Origin: Parcubacteria group bacterium ADurb.Bin192
GTDB lineage: Bacteria > Patescibacteriota > Patescibacteriia > 2-12-FULL-60-25
DNA: 64,000 nucleotides
NCBI GenBank assembly: GCA_002070095.1
Contig: MWCR01000001.1
Span: 186,001-250,000 of the forward strand
Direction of reading: 5' to 3'
Position numbers and translations under genes: made by a program. Under the pieces are notes generated by a model, which did not search any database, had not been told where the DNA came from, and was given only the letters and a program-made list of their open reading frames with translations. Shown piece by piece: positions 9,301 to 17,450 of this stretch; the first letter of the stretch is position 1; every line of letters starts with the position of its first letter.

Positions 9301-12064
9301 CATCCGCATTGCCATCATCCGAATCAAGCGTTAAAACAGCGCGTCCATTTAATCCACCTTGTACATGTAATAAAGTAACCGGAGCGGCTGTACCTATGCC
9401 CAGTTGACCCGCTGAAGTTAAGACAAATGGACTTGGATCCGAAGCCGCGTCCTCTATCCATAAAGACGGTCCTGTGCCGATATTACGCATCCAAAAAGCT
9501 TCCGCCGTACCGTTGTGAATGTTGTAATATGCTCTGGCGCCGTCATCTGTATTGATTTCGACGGCATTACCTCCGTTTAATGGTTTATCGATCAGTAATC
9601 CTGTTTTACCGCCAATATCATACATCTCAATACCGGGCTCCGAACTCATATTATAAACAAATAAACCCGTGCCCGTAGCATTATTATTAATTTCAATACC
9701 CCTATTACCCGTATTATTATCCAATAACATGCCATAACCCGCGCTTTGTCTTATATATAAACCTGTACCCAAAGGCGACATACTGCGAATCTGCATACCA
9801 TAACCAGTACCCGTATTTTCAATCCAAGCACCAAAATTTGATCCAGCATTATTCAATCTGAAACCTACACCGTCATTGGGATTATCTATATATAAGCCAA
9901 TGCCATTACTAGTACTATTATCGAATCTGGCTCCATAACCAGTACCCTGATTTCTGGAATAAAAGCCAGATCCCGCGCCCATATTCCGTGCGCTGAAAGC
10001 ACTACCATTGCCTAAATTATTAACCCACAAACCTTCCGCATCAGTGGAGTGAGTCACCGACATGAAGCCTAGAGTACCGGTTGTGTTGGTAATTTCAATG
10101 GGGCCGGCGTCGGTTATAATGAATTTACCTGCTCCAAAACCTCCTCCATCATAAGCCAAATCCAAAGTCACCTGATCTGCAACTGTTCCTGTGGCAAAAG
10201 CTATCCATTGCGTTCCATCCCAATAATAAGGTACAAGATCCGCTGTATTATAAATCATGGATCCCGCTTGATTGCCCGCAACCGGATTTATTGCATAGCG
10301 TCCCAACATGAATTGTGATGTCAAACGGGCATCACCCGCAACATCCAAACGATAGGCCGGTGTATCGGTTGCAAAACCAAAGTTACCCATGTCAGTCATG
10401 TGCAGGCGAACAAAACCATCTTGATTAATTCCAAAGGTCGTACTGGCAGCCAAATCAAAACCTGAACCCGAAGTTCCTCCTAAAAATTTTGCGCTTTGTA
10501 CACCATTATTCATAAAAATCAAATATGCCGCATCAGAACCATTAATATTGTCGGAATTAATAATGATACCCGCATCCATGCCCATGGCATTGCCATCTTC
10601 GGAATCCAGTGTCAATAAAGCCGCCCCATTGGCACCGCCTTGAACATGTAATAAAGTTGACGGAGCATTTGTTCCGACACCCACAAAACCGATAGAACTG
10701 ATTACCATTCTGGAAAGCCAAGCTGAACCATCCCAATGATCAAAGTTAATGCTGTTGTTGGGTGTTATGCCGAATCTCGCTATATCTGTGGTATCACGTT
10801 GGAAATATGTATAAGCAGATCCCTGAATACCCGGTGAAAAACCGTCTGTAGCTCTTAAAATAAAATTCGCGCTCTTGCCTCCCGGAGGAATAATACCTTC
10901 ATATTGTCCGACCAACAAAGTATCACGAACGGACAACATTTGTTCCGGAGCTCTAATGCCTATACCAACCGCTCCATTTGTTAAAATCCTTATCCTTTCA
11001 CTGCCTCCGTTTCTACCTATGGTGAATGCTCCGTTATCAGCTTGACCTAAATCCCAGGTAGAAGTGCCTACATGAACAATACCGCTCCAAAGCTCTGCCC
11101 AGCGTAAATCCGAATTGCCCAAAGTATAAGTGTCATGCGCTCCGGGAATGATGTCGCCCACTGATGTTGCTCCCGCGAATTGAATCCTATTGGTCGTCGT
11201 ATTCCCATTATCCGTCACCTGTTGCAAATCCATGGCATGCAGGGTGGATGAGACGGTGGTGATGGCCGTATCCAAGTCAAACAAAGCCGCTTGCACGGTG
11301 GTGGCATTGGAGTTGGTGAATTCATCAAAGACTCCGACAAGGTAAGCACCTGATGTTTGATTGTTGGTACCTATGGCATCAAGCCTGATGGCTCCGATGG
11401 CCAAGTATTGAGTGAGATTAAGAGATGTGCCGGTAGCCACGCTGAAAGTGACTTGCTGGAGAGTGGAAGTGCCGTTAATAAATAAGCCGGCACCCGTAAA
11501 GGTTCCGGTAGCGATGTTGAAGTTTAAATTGCTGTCTAAAGCCAATAATTGGTTGGCCGTAGCGGTTGAAGTGGCTTCAAACCCGTTTAGTCTGTAAGCA
11601 TTTAAAGCATAAGGGTGAGAAGAGAGCTGGACTCTGGGGCTGGCTTCGGCATCGGCTCCGATTTTAACACCCACATACATGACTTCGCTGAAGTCAAGAT
11701 AGGCTGGGAAAGGAGTACAAGAGCCTAACTTAAGGAAAAAGTAGCCTTTGGCATCAGGGGTGATCATGGAACAAGCGCCTGATCCTTGGTCATACACTTC
11801 TTTCCAGACCAAGGGCCCCGCTTGTGCCGGCGCGTCTCCCGGAGCTCCGTTGGTGGGATGGAGGTAGAATGAGAGCTGGATGGCCGTGGTGGAAGTGACG
11901 GCCAAGCCGCCCGGGGTCAACAACCTGCTTTGGTAGTTGATGGTCTGGGGGATGGCGGCGTCTGCCTGCCGGATATTAAAAACCGGCGTAATGGCAAAAA
12001 TTACTGCCATTACACCAGCCAAAGCAACGCGCACGCGAAGGTACGACTTGATGGAAAGAAACAT
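3335..12064 (-). CDS. Giant secreted repeat adhesin (2909 residues)
   Basis: A signal peptide (residues 1-36) is followed by the same N-terminal module as the 857-residue protein. The body repeats units with FAGATS, LGNSDLRW, VHVGTSTWDL, VGIGT.AP and AGDARL..QFMLGRYA. Residues ~1940-2140 contain about eleven ~19-residue units of the form GYQAG..N..GS.NIFLG, a pattern seen in adhesin head and tail-fibre proteins. A segment with IRATDG.PGIQG occurs twice (about residues 390 and 2320). The region near 2500-2650 (NIGDYLISSDVAGHAEK) resembles terminal chaperone or autoprocessing regions of fibre proteins, but no S74 signature is seen. The last ~100 residues are acidic and Pro-rich. A long surface fibre is inferred. 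Confidence 0.85.
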   Translation of the reverse strand: MFLSIKSYLRVRVALAGVMAVIFAITPVFNIRQADAAIPQTINYQSRLLTPGGLAVTSTTAIQLSFYLHPTNGAPGDAPAQAGPLVWKEVYDQGSGACSMITPDAKGYFFLKLGSCTPFPAYLDFSEVMYVGVKIGADAEASPRVQLSSHPYALNAYRLNGFEATSTATANQLLALDSNLNFNIATGTFTGAGLFINGTSTLQQVTFSVATGTSLNLTQYLAIGAIRLDAIGTNNQTSGAYLVGVFDEFTNSNATTVQAALFDLDTAITTVSSTLHAMDLQQVTDNGNTTTNRIQFAGATSVGDIIPGAHDTYTLGNSDLRWAELWSGIVHVGTSTWDLGQADNGAFTIGRNGGSERIRILTNGAVGIGIRAPEQMLSVRDTLLVGQYEGIIPPGGKSANFILRATDGFSPGIQGSAYTYFQRDTTDIARFGITPNNSINFDHWDGSAWLSRMVISSIGFVGVGTNAPSTLLHVQGGANGAALLTLDSEDGNAMGMDAGIIINSDNINGSDAAYLIFMNNGVQSAKFLGGTSGSGFDLAASTTFGINQDGFVRLHMTDMGNFGFATDTPAYRLDVAGDARLTSQFMLGRYAINPVAGNQAGSMIYNTADLVPYYWDGTQWIAFATGTVADQVTLDLAYDGGGFGAGKFIITDAGPIEITNTTGTLGFMSVTHSTDAEGLWVNNLGNGSAFSARNMGAGSGFYSRNQGTGYGARFDNSTSNGIGLYIDNPNDGVGFRLNNAGSNFGAWIENTGTGYGMQIRSMSPLGTGLYIRQSAGYGMLLDNNTGNRGIEINNNATGTGLFVYNMSSEPGIEMYDIGGKTGLLIDKPLNGGNAVEINTDDGARAYYNIHNGTAEAFWMRNIGTGPSLWIEDAASDPSPFVLTSAGQLGIGTAAPVTLLHVQGGLNGRAVLTLDSDDGNADGQDAGIYINSDHANGSDAAFIEFANNGVVTGKTFSSPFDAGFMVNGNVPYRIYTNSNERMTVAGDGNIGLSTSTPAYRLDVAGDSRLSGQFMLGRYASLPVSGYQAGSLVYKTSSSTINYWDGTQWRTVATAEDVRSSLWDEDHDTGVQVEESADEDYIRFDTAGVERMYIRNDGYVGIGTDNPLVSLLMVGPGSHEASSFSVAGISGMLNIANFRDENGENVFRAGGSVAGNDLVVGFGDLDYGGIGTSMQVNYGANAIELSHSELRLMDQFGGEYVGFIAPTALTGNTIWTLPSADGTNNQVLITDGAGTLSWATSSDLVYNIYNSDGLIPEDRDVTIADGYELRFADQSNPANFLYFQPDYNTNGNLRIGAVNNDEGNTNHYLEFMDNFKMVSQHGIEIDASTSQVDLYGNNAVLHIGADNQFYDFRAAGSRYGLRYESDYSADFVARSLVDKAYVDNAIVSATTTLQAAYDAGGSALGRQIYTLNSANPVEILNPGTDQWETSLALTNAVNGGGLAIQTMEQFGDLGARMYFTDDTSDPENGSGAYMNWNNNTESFEFGYQRSGTRDSNFYIDYSQMALQIPGSASQGAFSILATNYNVPILQLRNGGASEFTNNIKMSVGTSTPEAKVTAYSGSMYYRTDGTGSGQQVYVKTTDVGNTGWVALAGADSNHWQKNTNVLSPTDSAVYQVNVTNNSASTLTGFKAVNTNDASNYAGAVLELKGSGADFTNNIYFGKYGSNFYVPSWAGNGVLATDKNLVIGSVGTGTLIRFQVGGGYTAPTSRMTLDTDSLDLLAGVSLNVGGNTVLGDATSDTITFTARANSSLLPATTNLYSLGSTTNRWSDLWAGTVHVGTSTWDLAQVADGAFTIGQNGGSERMRITSTGYVGIGTTTPAYRLDLVGDARVNAQLMLGQYALNPASGLQAGAMVYNTASSTPFFWNGSEWKALNGGIPNAIWDVTHDTGITTEYLPDEDILRFFTGDVNYFTMEGPHLSVLNSGNSVFFGQNAGRADNLSNRQNVYVGSSAGYNSATGLYNVAVGYQALYNHAAPNNTTAIGHSAGRNYSGAFGGTMVGYYAGYQSSGNNNVMIGYESGMENTGSDNFFMGRGTGWYNTGNNNIMMGYYTGYDARGSNNIFFGTNAGYENRGSDNIFLGVSAGSKSIGNDNIFLGYQAGIANTTGTRNLFLGRQAGNNNVLGSGNIFLGYQAGYSETNSNRLYIDNSNTSAPLVYGEFDTNVLRINGALQINNPSSTGYALPTTDGNSGQILITNGAGNASWVSSSALTIDTFQDVTDRGATTTNWIEFAGGTSTGDIIPGTHGAYSLGNTDSRWSDLWATNVHIGTSTWDLIQAPDGAFTILNEGDEYFRLQTNGRFAIGTDQPEQLFTLSGGNMLIGQWDGGILPSGGYSRQMIIRATDGALPGIQGTAYTTYQRDGVDIAQMGLDTSNNIAFSHYSGSWVRDMVISTAGNVGIGNTVPSRRLDVLGSTTPGDNLFRLAGGANGAYLSMYASTTDDRNMVIEVQRDLQFYSQANLIMNLDNGGNVGFGTVSTEARVNVEQSAGIVAAFDRTNDDGTIVSLRQDGVEEGTISVSGNTISYNAFTGSHYAWTDEVMEKGLLVTLTGENRYLNGNTASEIIYGVTKSSAVNDSKVIGAYLSLQEPSKAHSNKNPHLIMAVGNGEVWVADKGENINIGDYLISSDVAGHAEKDTGEFMVSHIVARAAQSVDWTHVSETINGVKHRKISVFFESFDKNNMQGSLAGTSLQGGENNVEAVDLVVANAVFEGNVTVKGHLAMGRDTVGQAMVLVGDTRVRVDFEEDYGTLPIITLTPAGKVTVPYWVENASLQGFDLVLDTVQYTDVIFNWHAFGSHEGKVFVSNGTTLDIETNDMGTSELETQISANGTNPVPAPVEETEPVAQIADQPVPEEPEVVDESAVVDEGAVEQNEYSEELEIVAQEESQPVESNESIVPEPEIEPVPQAEIIEEQVIE

Positions 12065-12132
12065 ATTGTTTTTTGTGTCAGTGGTTTTTTTGCCTAAACG
12101 CAGACAAATTAATCCAATCCAGGCACGTATAT

Positions 12133-12138
12133 ATTATA
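12133..12138 (-). promoter_or_regulatory. Possible -10 of the giant adhesin gene
   Basis: TATAAT on the minus strand within an AT-rich tract. The matching position in copy A (3220-3225) also reads TATAAT. No clear -35 is visible. Confidence 0.4.
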
Positions 12139-12150
12139 TATATACCAGAC

Positions 12151-12184
12151 TTAAAAAAATAAAACCGCTTGGTGTAGCGGTTTT
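12151..12184 (-). terminator. Intrinsic terminator of the 12247-16705 cluster
   Basis: Minus-strand stem AAAACCGCT/AGCGGTTTT with a 6-base loop, followed by TTTTATTTTTTT. It lies about 60 bases past the stop at 12247. Confidence 0.75.
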
Positions 12185-12246
12185 ACTATCTTATCCCTGT
12201 TATTGATATCTTGTTGATAACCTGTTTTCTCTTGTTTACCAAGCTT

Positions 12247-13275
12247 TTATTTAACCACTTTCCATAGCCCGTCTTCGTGCACCAAATAATAGTCTGCCAC
12301 GGTATTAGCCACCTCTATTTTGGCGCTGACAGCCTTGTCAAAAAGCACGTCGTATTTTTCAGATGACCAGGCATCTTGCTTGCCGGCCTGCGCCACAATC
12401 AACTCCTGACGGCTTAGATCTTTGGGCGAGAAATCCACCGTGTATTGATCAATAAAGTCCTGCTCACCGACCTTGGCCTTTATACTGACAGGCAACTGCT
12501 CGTAAATTTTGCTTAACTGCCCGTTAGATTCATTATCTATGGCAGACATTAAGGCATTATACATGCCAACGTTAAACAGAATCTGCATACTGCCCGTTTC
12601 GTCAACCTTCACTTTTTTCAGCAAAGCTTTCTTTAGCTCGGGATGGGTCAGCCTGATATAGGCATTGGAAGGAATCTGTGAAAAATTATACGCCCCACCG
12701 TCTTGAGTCCTGATACTGACCTCTTTAACCATCAGATCTACCCCCGCCACTCCAACATCTTCCAAGGGATCAAGCAATAATCCATTTACATTGATTAAGC
12801 CGACCTCTTTATCCACAGGCACCTCATAAATGGGCTGAACAGAGCCTGAATTTGAAGCTTGACTTTTAAACCAACCTGACTGATAGGCCACGAAACAAAA
12901 AACCGCGATGGAAAATAAGGCTGCCAAAACCGTGACCAAAGTCATGTTTTTCTGTCTTTGTTCCAAAGTCCGCCTGTCTTTTTTAGCCTTGAACATCAAC
13001 CTTAAATTATTAACCGCTAAAATCAAAACCAAGATGGTCAGCAGGGCCACCGGATAGAGATAGTGCGCGTAGCTAACCGTTGCCGATTCAATCGGAGCCT
13101 GACCTCTGACCTGAAGATTCAGTAAAGCCATATCATGCTGTTCTCCGCCTTCGGTTTCCACGATTATTTTGTGCAAACCCGGAGCCAAATCCTGTGGAAA
13201 TTGAGCTTCCCAATTGCCTTGTGCGTCGGTTTGTATCTCTATGGTGGCCTTGGGTTGGTTGGTATTGTTTTCCAT
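12247..13275 (-). CDS. Membrane protein, probable C-terminal half of a frameshifted surface protein
   Basis: 342 residues from ATG 13275; the frame is open back to 13320. The first ~70 residues (ATIEIQTDAQGNWEAQF, GLHKIIVETEGG) look like the second half of a bacterial Ig-like domain. Its first half ([18 protein letters not shown]) is the C-terminus of the preceding gene, whose TAA lies 4 bases upstream in the -/+1 related frame. Two membrane segments follow (YPVALLTILVLILAV and VTVLAALFSIAVFCFVAY) with a basic linker, then a carboxypeptidase-regulatory-like domain and an extracytoplasmic tail ending in EDGLWKVVK. The N-terminus has no signal peptide although it should lie outside, which fits a fusion with the upstream gene. 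Confidence 0.7.
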   Translation of the reverse strand: MENNTNQPKATIEIQTDAQGNWEAQFPQDLAPGLHKIIVETEGGEQHDMALLNLQVRGQAPIESATVSYAHYLYPVALLTILVLILAVNNLRLMFKAKKDRRTLEQRQKNMTLVTVLAALFSIAVFCFVAYQSGWFKSQASNSGSVQPIYEVPVDKEVGLINVNGLLLDPLEDVGVAGVDLMVKEVSIRTQDGGAYNFSQIPSNAYIRLTHPELKKALLKKVKVDETGSMQILFNVGMYNALMSAIDNESNGQLSKIYEQLPVSIKAKVGEQDFIDQYTVDFSPKDLSRQELIVAQAGKQDAWSSEKYDVLFDKAVSAKIEVANTVADYYLVHEDGLWKVVK

Positions 13276-13279
13276 ATGG

Positions 13280-15904
13280 TTAGTAAATATATAACTTGAG
13301 CTTGGCATTGGGCGAAGCAAAACCCTGAATCAGAATCTGATCAGCCTGTTTTTCGATGTTTTCAATCTTTAATCCGGACCAAGGAGAGACCAGATCAGGT
13401 TGTCCGGTGACGGGCGCGGGCACTGAACCGGCTCCGGAAGACGGCCTGGAAGCCGTAGGCGCGGGCGTGGCAACCGGTCTGGGCGCGGCCACCGGCAGAC
13501 AAACGGCTGGCTGATCACTGATGGTTTGAATGGTTTTTTCAATAGTCTGGGTGGCAAATAAAGGAGCCATGCGAACTTCGTAGCCATAGACTTCTTGTCC
13601 GTTGGCTCTAATCACCGGCCTGAAGTAATATAATTCTCCGGCCTGCAAGCCATCAATCACCACGGAATGATAGGTGCTGTTATTGGCATACTCACGAGTG
13701 GAATTGACATAGCCGTAATTGGGCGCGGCTCCCATGGATAAATGCTCGCTCATATCATAAATAACCCTGGAAGTGGCCGGCACATTGCTTAGCCAAGAAA
13801 CCAAAACTGAAGACTCGTTGATCTGATTGACTGTAATCGAACTTAAGTTCACTCCTAACAAAGGATTGATGCCCGGTGAACCGCCGCTGCCCGTGGAACC
13901 TCCTGCCGGGCAGCTGGACACGCACACCGTTCCGTTCCAGGTGGTATTGGTACCGCAAGAAACCGGACCGGCCACGCCTTCAAACTGACAAGTCGCGCTG
14001 CAACCATCGCCGGCCACGGTATTGCCATCATCACATTGTTCGGTTAATTCTTTTAAATTATTACCGCAGACTTCGGTGGACAAACAATTAGCACTGCAGC
14101 CATCCCCGCCCGCGGTATTGCCATCATCACAGACTTCATTACCTTCAATGACTGAATTACCGCAAACCTGTCCCGTACCTCCGCCCACAGCCATGGCATA
14201 TACATCGCGCTCCATCAGATTATTGCTCACGTCCTTGGCGTAAATAATCACAGGCACACTTTCCCCGGCCACGAAGTCACCGGCCGGATCTATGGTTACA
14301 GTATAATCATTGGGCGTACCGGCTAAAGCCGTAAAAGCCGTGGTTGAAGCATAAGTGATCCTGGTGCCGTTGGTTGTAACACTACCCGCTCCGCCCGCCG
14401 CGTTTTTATAATAAATACCATTTACATAAACCACCAAGCTGGCCAAATCAACACCCGAGCCGTCATCTTTTACATGAAAGATGATAGAACCGGCCGGAAT
14501 AATACCCTGATCATTGCCCGGATTGCGCTGGTCCACATAAGGAGGATCCGTATCAGCGGTGGTAAAAGTCCAAGTATCGGTCACCATGACATTAGGCACC
14601 AAGTCTGCGCAATCATAAGCACTAACCGTTACCACTTCATTCTGACTGAAGTCGCTGGCCGGATTGATGGTAAATCTGTAGCCATAATCAATGGCCGTAA
14701 CCGTCACGTCCGGATGTCCTTGCTGGTAAGTGGTCAAAGCAAAAGACGGAGATGAAACATTGAATCGACAGCTGGCCGCGTTCACGCCCGTACCGGAAAT
14801 GTTCCCCGGATAGAACTTCTTGTCATGCACATCAATCGTGATATTGGTGGATACACTGTTGTTAACACTCCCGCGGTTGGGCGTTTCAGCCACTACGCGC
14901 GGAGCCACCGTGTCCGCCTCGGTGGTAAAAGTCCAATTCTTAGCGTCCATGGTATTGGGTCCGTTGGCATCACCCAATTGATTCTGGGTGGGCGAGGCTA
15001 AATCCTGAAAACCACTGATAACCACATTATATAAAGTATTGTATTCCCAGTTTCTCAAATCGCCGGCAATGCCCGAAGGGCTGTTTGGGTTAACGGTAAC
15101 ATTGCACAAGTTGGTACCCCAAACACCGGAACATGCATAAGCATCCCAGGCCGTATAATCACTGCCGTTGAAAGTAATGGCCCCCGGCGGCGTGGCCGTA
15201 TTAACACCCGTACCCACTCCCGTGTTATCACCTTCTCCATTTTTACTGTCGCGCAAATCAAAAGTATAGTTATCTTCAACCGCCACATTAATACTGCCGT
15301 GCGTGGGCACCGGATTTAAAGCATATGGTTTTTTAGTGTCCGCCCAAATATGCATTTGAAAATCTTCGGCATCATCCAGCATATCATTGCCATCCAAAGA
15401 AATATTACTTTCCGTGGTTTGTCCGATAACACCCACATTAATATCCAAAGTCAAAGCCGCGCCCGTTCCGTAGTTAACCGCCGTGGGCTCATTCATGGTC
15501 CAGCGCACCGTGCCAAAATTACCCAATCCGTTTGAATACCCCGTGGTTCTGTAACCTGTGGACTTGACCCGGCCTCCGGAAATGGTCTGGCCGGACCAGC
15601 TGGGAAAATAGGTTCCCGTAGTCAAATTGGATGCAGTGACTTTAACCGTATCGTAGTCAATCCAAATATTGGACGCATTGGTGTTGGCTGACTGAATTTG
15701 CATGGTGGTCGTAAAAGCCTGACCAACATAAAAATAATTCAAGTCCGCGGGCAAGCCCGTACCGCCGTCACCCGTGTTATCACCGCCCGTAAAAGGGGAG
15801 GCTAACAGCTGAAACCAATCCGTGCCCGAGGGAGTGGCCGCGTTAACCGGCAAAGCCGTTAACAGCAGGGCTGCTATCAAAACAACATTCAAGAACTTTG
15901 TCAT
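13280..15904 (-). CDS. Secreted multi-domain protein: Ig-like, Cys repeats, FN3
   Basis: 874 residues with a signal peptide ending in PVNAA. Two or three SbsA-like bacterial Ig-like domains lie at about 190-560 ([38 protein letters not shown]). Two Cys repeats of the Myxococcus type ([36 protein letters not shown]) sit at about 580-640. A fibronectin III-like domain occupies about 685-780, then a Pro/Ala linker and the start of another Ig-like domain cut off by TAA at 13280. It starts 15 bases after the stop of the 15920 gene, so the cluster is probably one transcript. A surface or matrix role is inferred. Confidence 0.8.
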   Translation of the reverse strand: MTKFLNVVLIAALLLTALPVNAATPSGTDWFQLLASPFTGGDNTGDGGTGLPADLNYFYVGQAFTTTMQIQSANTNASNIWIDYDTVKVTASNLTTGTYFPSWSGQTISGGRVKSTGYRTTGYSNGLGNFGTVRWTMNEPTAVNYGTGAALTLDINVGVIGQTTESNISLDGNDMLDDAEDFQMHIWADTKKPYALNPVPTHGSINVAVEDNYTFDLRDSKNGEGDNTGVGTGVNTATPPGAITFNGSDYTAWDAYACSGVWGTNLCNVTVNPNSPSGIAGDLRNWEYNTLYNVVISGFQDLASPTQNQLGDANGPNTMDAKNWTFTTEADTVAPRVVAETPNRGSVNNSVSTNITIDVHDKKFYPGNISGTGVNAASCRFNVSSPSFALTTYQQGHPDVTVTAIDYGYRFTINPASDFSQNEVVTVSAYDCADLVPNVMVTDTWTFTTADTDPPYVDQRNPGNDQGIIPAGSIIFHVKDDGSGVDLASLVVYVNGIYYKNAAGGAGSVTTNGTRITYASTTAFTALAGTPNDYTVTIDPAGDFVAGESVPVIIYAKDVSNNLMERDVYAMAVGGGTGQVCGNSVIEGNEVCDDGNTAGGDGCSANCLSTEVCGNNLKELTEQCDDGNTVAGDGCSATCQFEGVAGPVSCGTNTTWNGTVCVSSCPAGGSTGSGGSPGINPLLGVNLSSITVNQINESSVLVSWLSNVPATSRVIYDMSEHLSMGAAPNYGYVNSTREYANNSTYHSVVIDGLQAGELYYFRPVIRANGQEVYGYEVRMAPLFATQTIEKTIQTISDQPAVCLPVAAPRPVATPAPTASRPSSGAGSVPAPVTGQPDLVSPWSGLKIENIEKQADQILIQGFASPNAKLKLYIY

Positions 15905-15919
15905 ATTTTTTTAAAAATC

Positions 15920-16705
15920 TTAGTTATCGCCTTCCACGTCCAAATTTTTCAACATTAAGCTTAAGTCCACGGAATTAACCACCGGATCCTGATTCAGATT
16001 GGATCTGATGCCGCGGGTGGTTAGATCATCTTTATCCAAATCATTGATAATAATTGAAAGATCGACTGAATTGACTACATCGTCACCCATGGTGGCCGGA
16101 GTACTGGTAGATCCGCTGACATCACCGGCCAATAAAGTACTCGTACCATAAGGAGCCGAGTTATCAGGCTGGGTAAAATTCAAAACCACATTACCTGTGC
16201 TCAAGGGTACGTTTCTTAAAATCTTGGTCAAATGCTGATGGGTTTTGATGGCTACGTCATAATTGCCGGCCGGCATGCTTCCTAAATCAATAGGTGTCAG
16301 ATAAGTGCCGGCCACTGTGGTGCTGGCCAAAACCGGCATGGTATAAACCGCAGCATGCGTACCCGGATCTTTAACTGTTAAATAAAAAATAGCATCATCA
16401 TTGGTGCTGGTGGCGCCCACGCGCATTTCGGGCACAGCCCATTGAATAGTGGCGGTTACCAGTTCCAAGTCTTCTTCCCAAAAAGTGCCGTGCCAATAAA
16501 CATAGTTAGTGCTGGTGGAAACGCCGGCTCCTGGATGGCCGATCTCGGCGTTAAATTGATAGTTGGTGGAAGAGGCGCGAAAATCAACCGGACCGCCATG
16601 CTCTTGAGTTAAATCAAAATTAGTACTGGTGGCCGCGATCACTAAAAACGGAAAGGTCAGCAGTCCTAAAATCAATATGATGCGCATGTTAGATGTTATC
16701 CTCAT
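15920..16705 (-). CDS. Secreted protein with dockerin-like C-terminus
   Basis: Up to 261 residues. Coordinates give the longest frame; the ATG at 16687 is more likely, because the extended -10 at 16716-16721 puts the transcript start only a few bases before ATG 16705 and because MRIILILGLLTFPFLVIAA is a clean signal peptide. The N-terminal part repeats the pattern TSTNF.L...SSTNY, also found in the 40898 gene. The C-terminus (GDVSGSTST, VVNSVDLSIIINDLDKDD, VVNSVDLSLMLKNLD) looks like a degenerate type I dockerin pair, a calcium-binding docking module. First gene of the cluster running to 12247. Confidence 0.75.
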   Translation of the reverse strand: MRITSNMRIILILGLLTFPFLVIAATSTNFDLTQEHGGPVDFRASSTNYQFNAEIGHPGAGVSTSTNYVYWHGTFWEEDLELVTATIQWAVPEMRVGATSTNDDAIFYLTVKDPGTHAAVYTMPVLASTTVAGTYLTPIDLGSMPAGNYDVAIKTHQHLTKILRNVPLSTGNVVLNFTQPDNSAPYGTSTLLAGDVSGSTSTPATMGDDVVNSVDLSIIINDLDKDDLTTRGIRSNLNQDPVVNSVDLSLMLKNLDVEGDN

Positions 16706-16715
16706 GTCCTTGTGT

Positions 16716-16721
16716 ATTATA
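16716..16721 (-). promoter_or_regulatory. Extended -10 promoter of the 15920-12247 cluster
   Basis: Minus-strand TGGTATAAT, an extended -10 without a good -35. Confidence 0.5.
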
Positions 16722-16751
16722 CCAGATACCGAACCAGCCTGCTACGACCCC

Positions 16752-16780
16752 TTGACCAATCAATCTATATATTGTATACA
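16752..16780 (+). promoter_or_regulatory. Promoter of the carbonic anhydrase-like genes
   Basis: TTGACC, 17 bases, TATACA. The SD AGGAGGAG (16813-16820) and ATG 16824 follow. Confidence 0.7.
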
Positions 16781-16823
16781 GCAGTGTGGCCAAAAAAAAC
16801 CACTGACATTTTAGGAGGAGAGA

Positions 16824-17144
16824 ATGCTGCATTTAACAGCGGAAGACAGGGAGACCTATCTGTACCTGCGCGGCAAGGGGGTTTTGAAGGATGAGGAGGT
16901 ACACAGGGTCCCGATGAGCAAGGGCACAACTCTGGTCTGTTGCGCGGACGGTGATCAGTTCGACGATTTGTACGCCAACCTGGCCGGCATGTGCTTGCAG
17001 AAAATGCCCTGGCCCCGCATTCACACTTTGACCTGCCATGGCGGCGCTCTCATCATCCCTTCGGACTCGCCTTTGAACAAGGGCTTCCGCGGCGTCAACA
17101 TGATCGAGGACATCGTCGATGCCTGGAGCATGAAAGGCACGTAA
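16824..17144 (+). CDS. Beta-carbonic anhydrase-like protein, N-terminal part
   Basis: 106 residues with a strong SD 4 bases before the ATG. The motif LVCCADGDQFDDLYANLAG matches in layout the first zinc motif of beta-carbonic anhydrases (Cys-x-Asp), and CHGGALIIP the strand after it. The frame ends at TAA 17142-17144 after MIEDIVDAWSMKGT. The next codon is an in-frame ATG that continues exactly where the family would place the second zinc motif. So this is either half of a gene broken by one nonsense codon or the first of two coupled halves. Catalysis of CO2 hydration is not established; the whole protein would be shorter than classical enzymes. Confidence 0.6.
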   Translation: MLHLTAEDRETYLYLRGKGVLKDEEVHRVPMSKGTTLVCCADGDQFDDLYANLAGMCLQKMPWPRIHTLTCHGGALIIPSDSPLNKGFRGVNMIEDIVDAWSMKGT

Positions 17145-17432
17145 ATGGTGGCCTTGTACGCGCACGCCCCTTGCGGCGCGGCCACCAAGATTGGCATGAG
17201 TCTGGCCCAAATCTTGGACAACTTGGTCCAAGCCAAGCTGGAACTCAAACAAGCTTTGCTCAAGGCCGGCGCTGCCACCAAAGTTGTGTGCCTGGTGCAC
17301 ATCGACCGCGGTGCGGAAGAAGGCAAACGAACGTACTTTTTGAGCGCCGCTGAGTGGCAGCTCATGACCAGGCACAATCCAATCGTGCCCGGCCGCCGCT
17401 GGCCGGCGCAACTCGCAAAAGCAGCCCCGTAA
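17145..17432 (+). CDS. Beta-carbonic anhydrase-like protein, C-terminal part
   Basis: 95 residues, in the same frame as 16824-17144 and separated from it only by TAA. LYAHAPCGAA carries the His-x-x-Cys pair that supplies two zinc ligands in beta-carbonic anhydrases. An amphipathic helix (LAQILDNLVQAKLELKQAL) and a strand with VCLVHIDRG follow. There is no separate SD close to ATG 17145, so its synthesis would depend on readthrough or re-initiation. A terminator follows at once. Confidence 0.55.
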   Translation: MVALYAHAPCGAATKIGMSLAQILDNLVQAKLELKQALLKAGAATKVVCLVHIDRGAEEGKRTYFLSAAEWQLMTRHNPIVPGRRWPAQLAKAAP

Positions 17433-17448
17433 GGCTGCTCATTTTTTT
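17420..17448 (+). terminator. Terminator of the carbonic anhydrase-like genes
   Basis: Stem AGCAGCC/GGCTGCT with a 6-base loop, then CATTTTTTT. It overlaps the end of the second ORF. Confidence 0.8.
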
Positions 17449-17450
17449 AC

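Larger units (their letters stand above)
12065..12246 (-). repeat. Intergenic copy B of the duplicated adhesin flank
   Basis: Counterpart of 3163-3334, with the same hairpin, the same TTATCCCTGTTATTGATA block and the same TCCAGGCACGTAT block near the start codon. A minus-strand TATAAT lies at 12133-12138, about 69 bases before the giant gene. Confidence 0.7.

Noticed and set aside
17142-17144. Stop-codon reassignment of TAA
   Set aside because: TAA ends many other genes here (rpmH, the 13280 gene); reassignment known in CPR concerns TGA.
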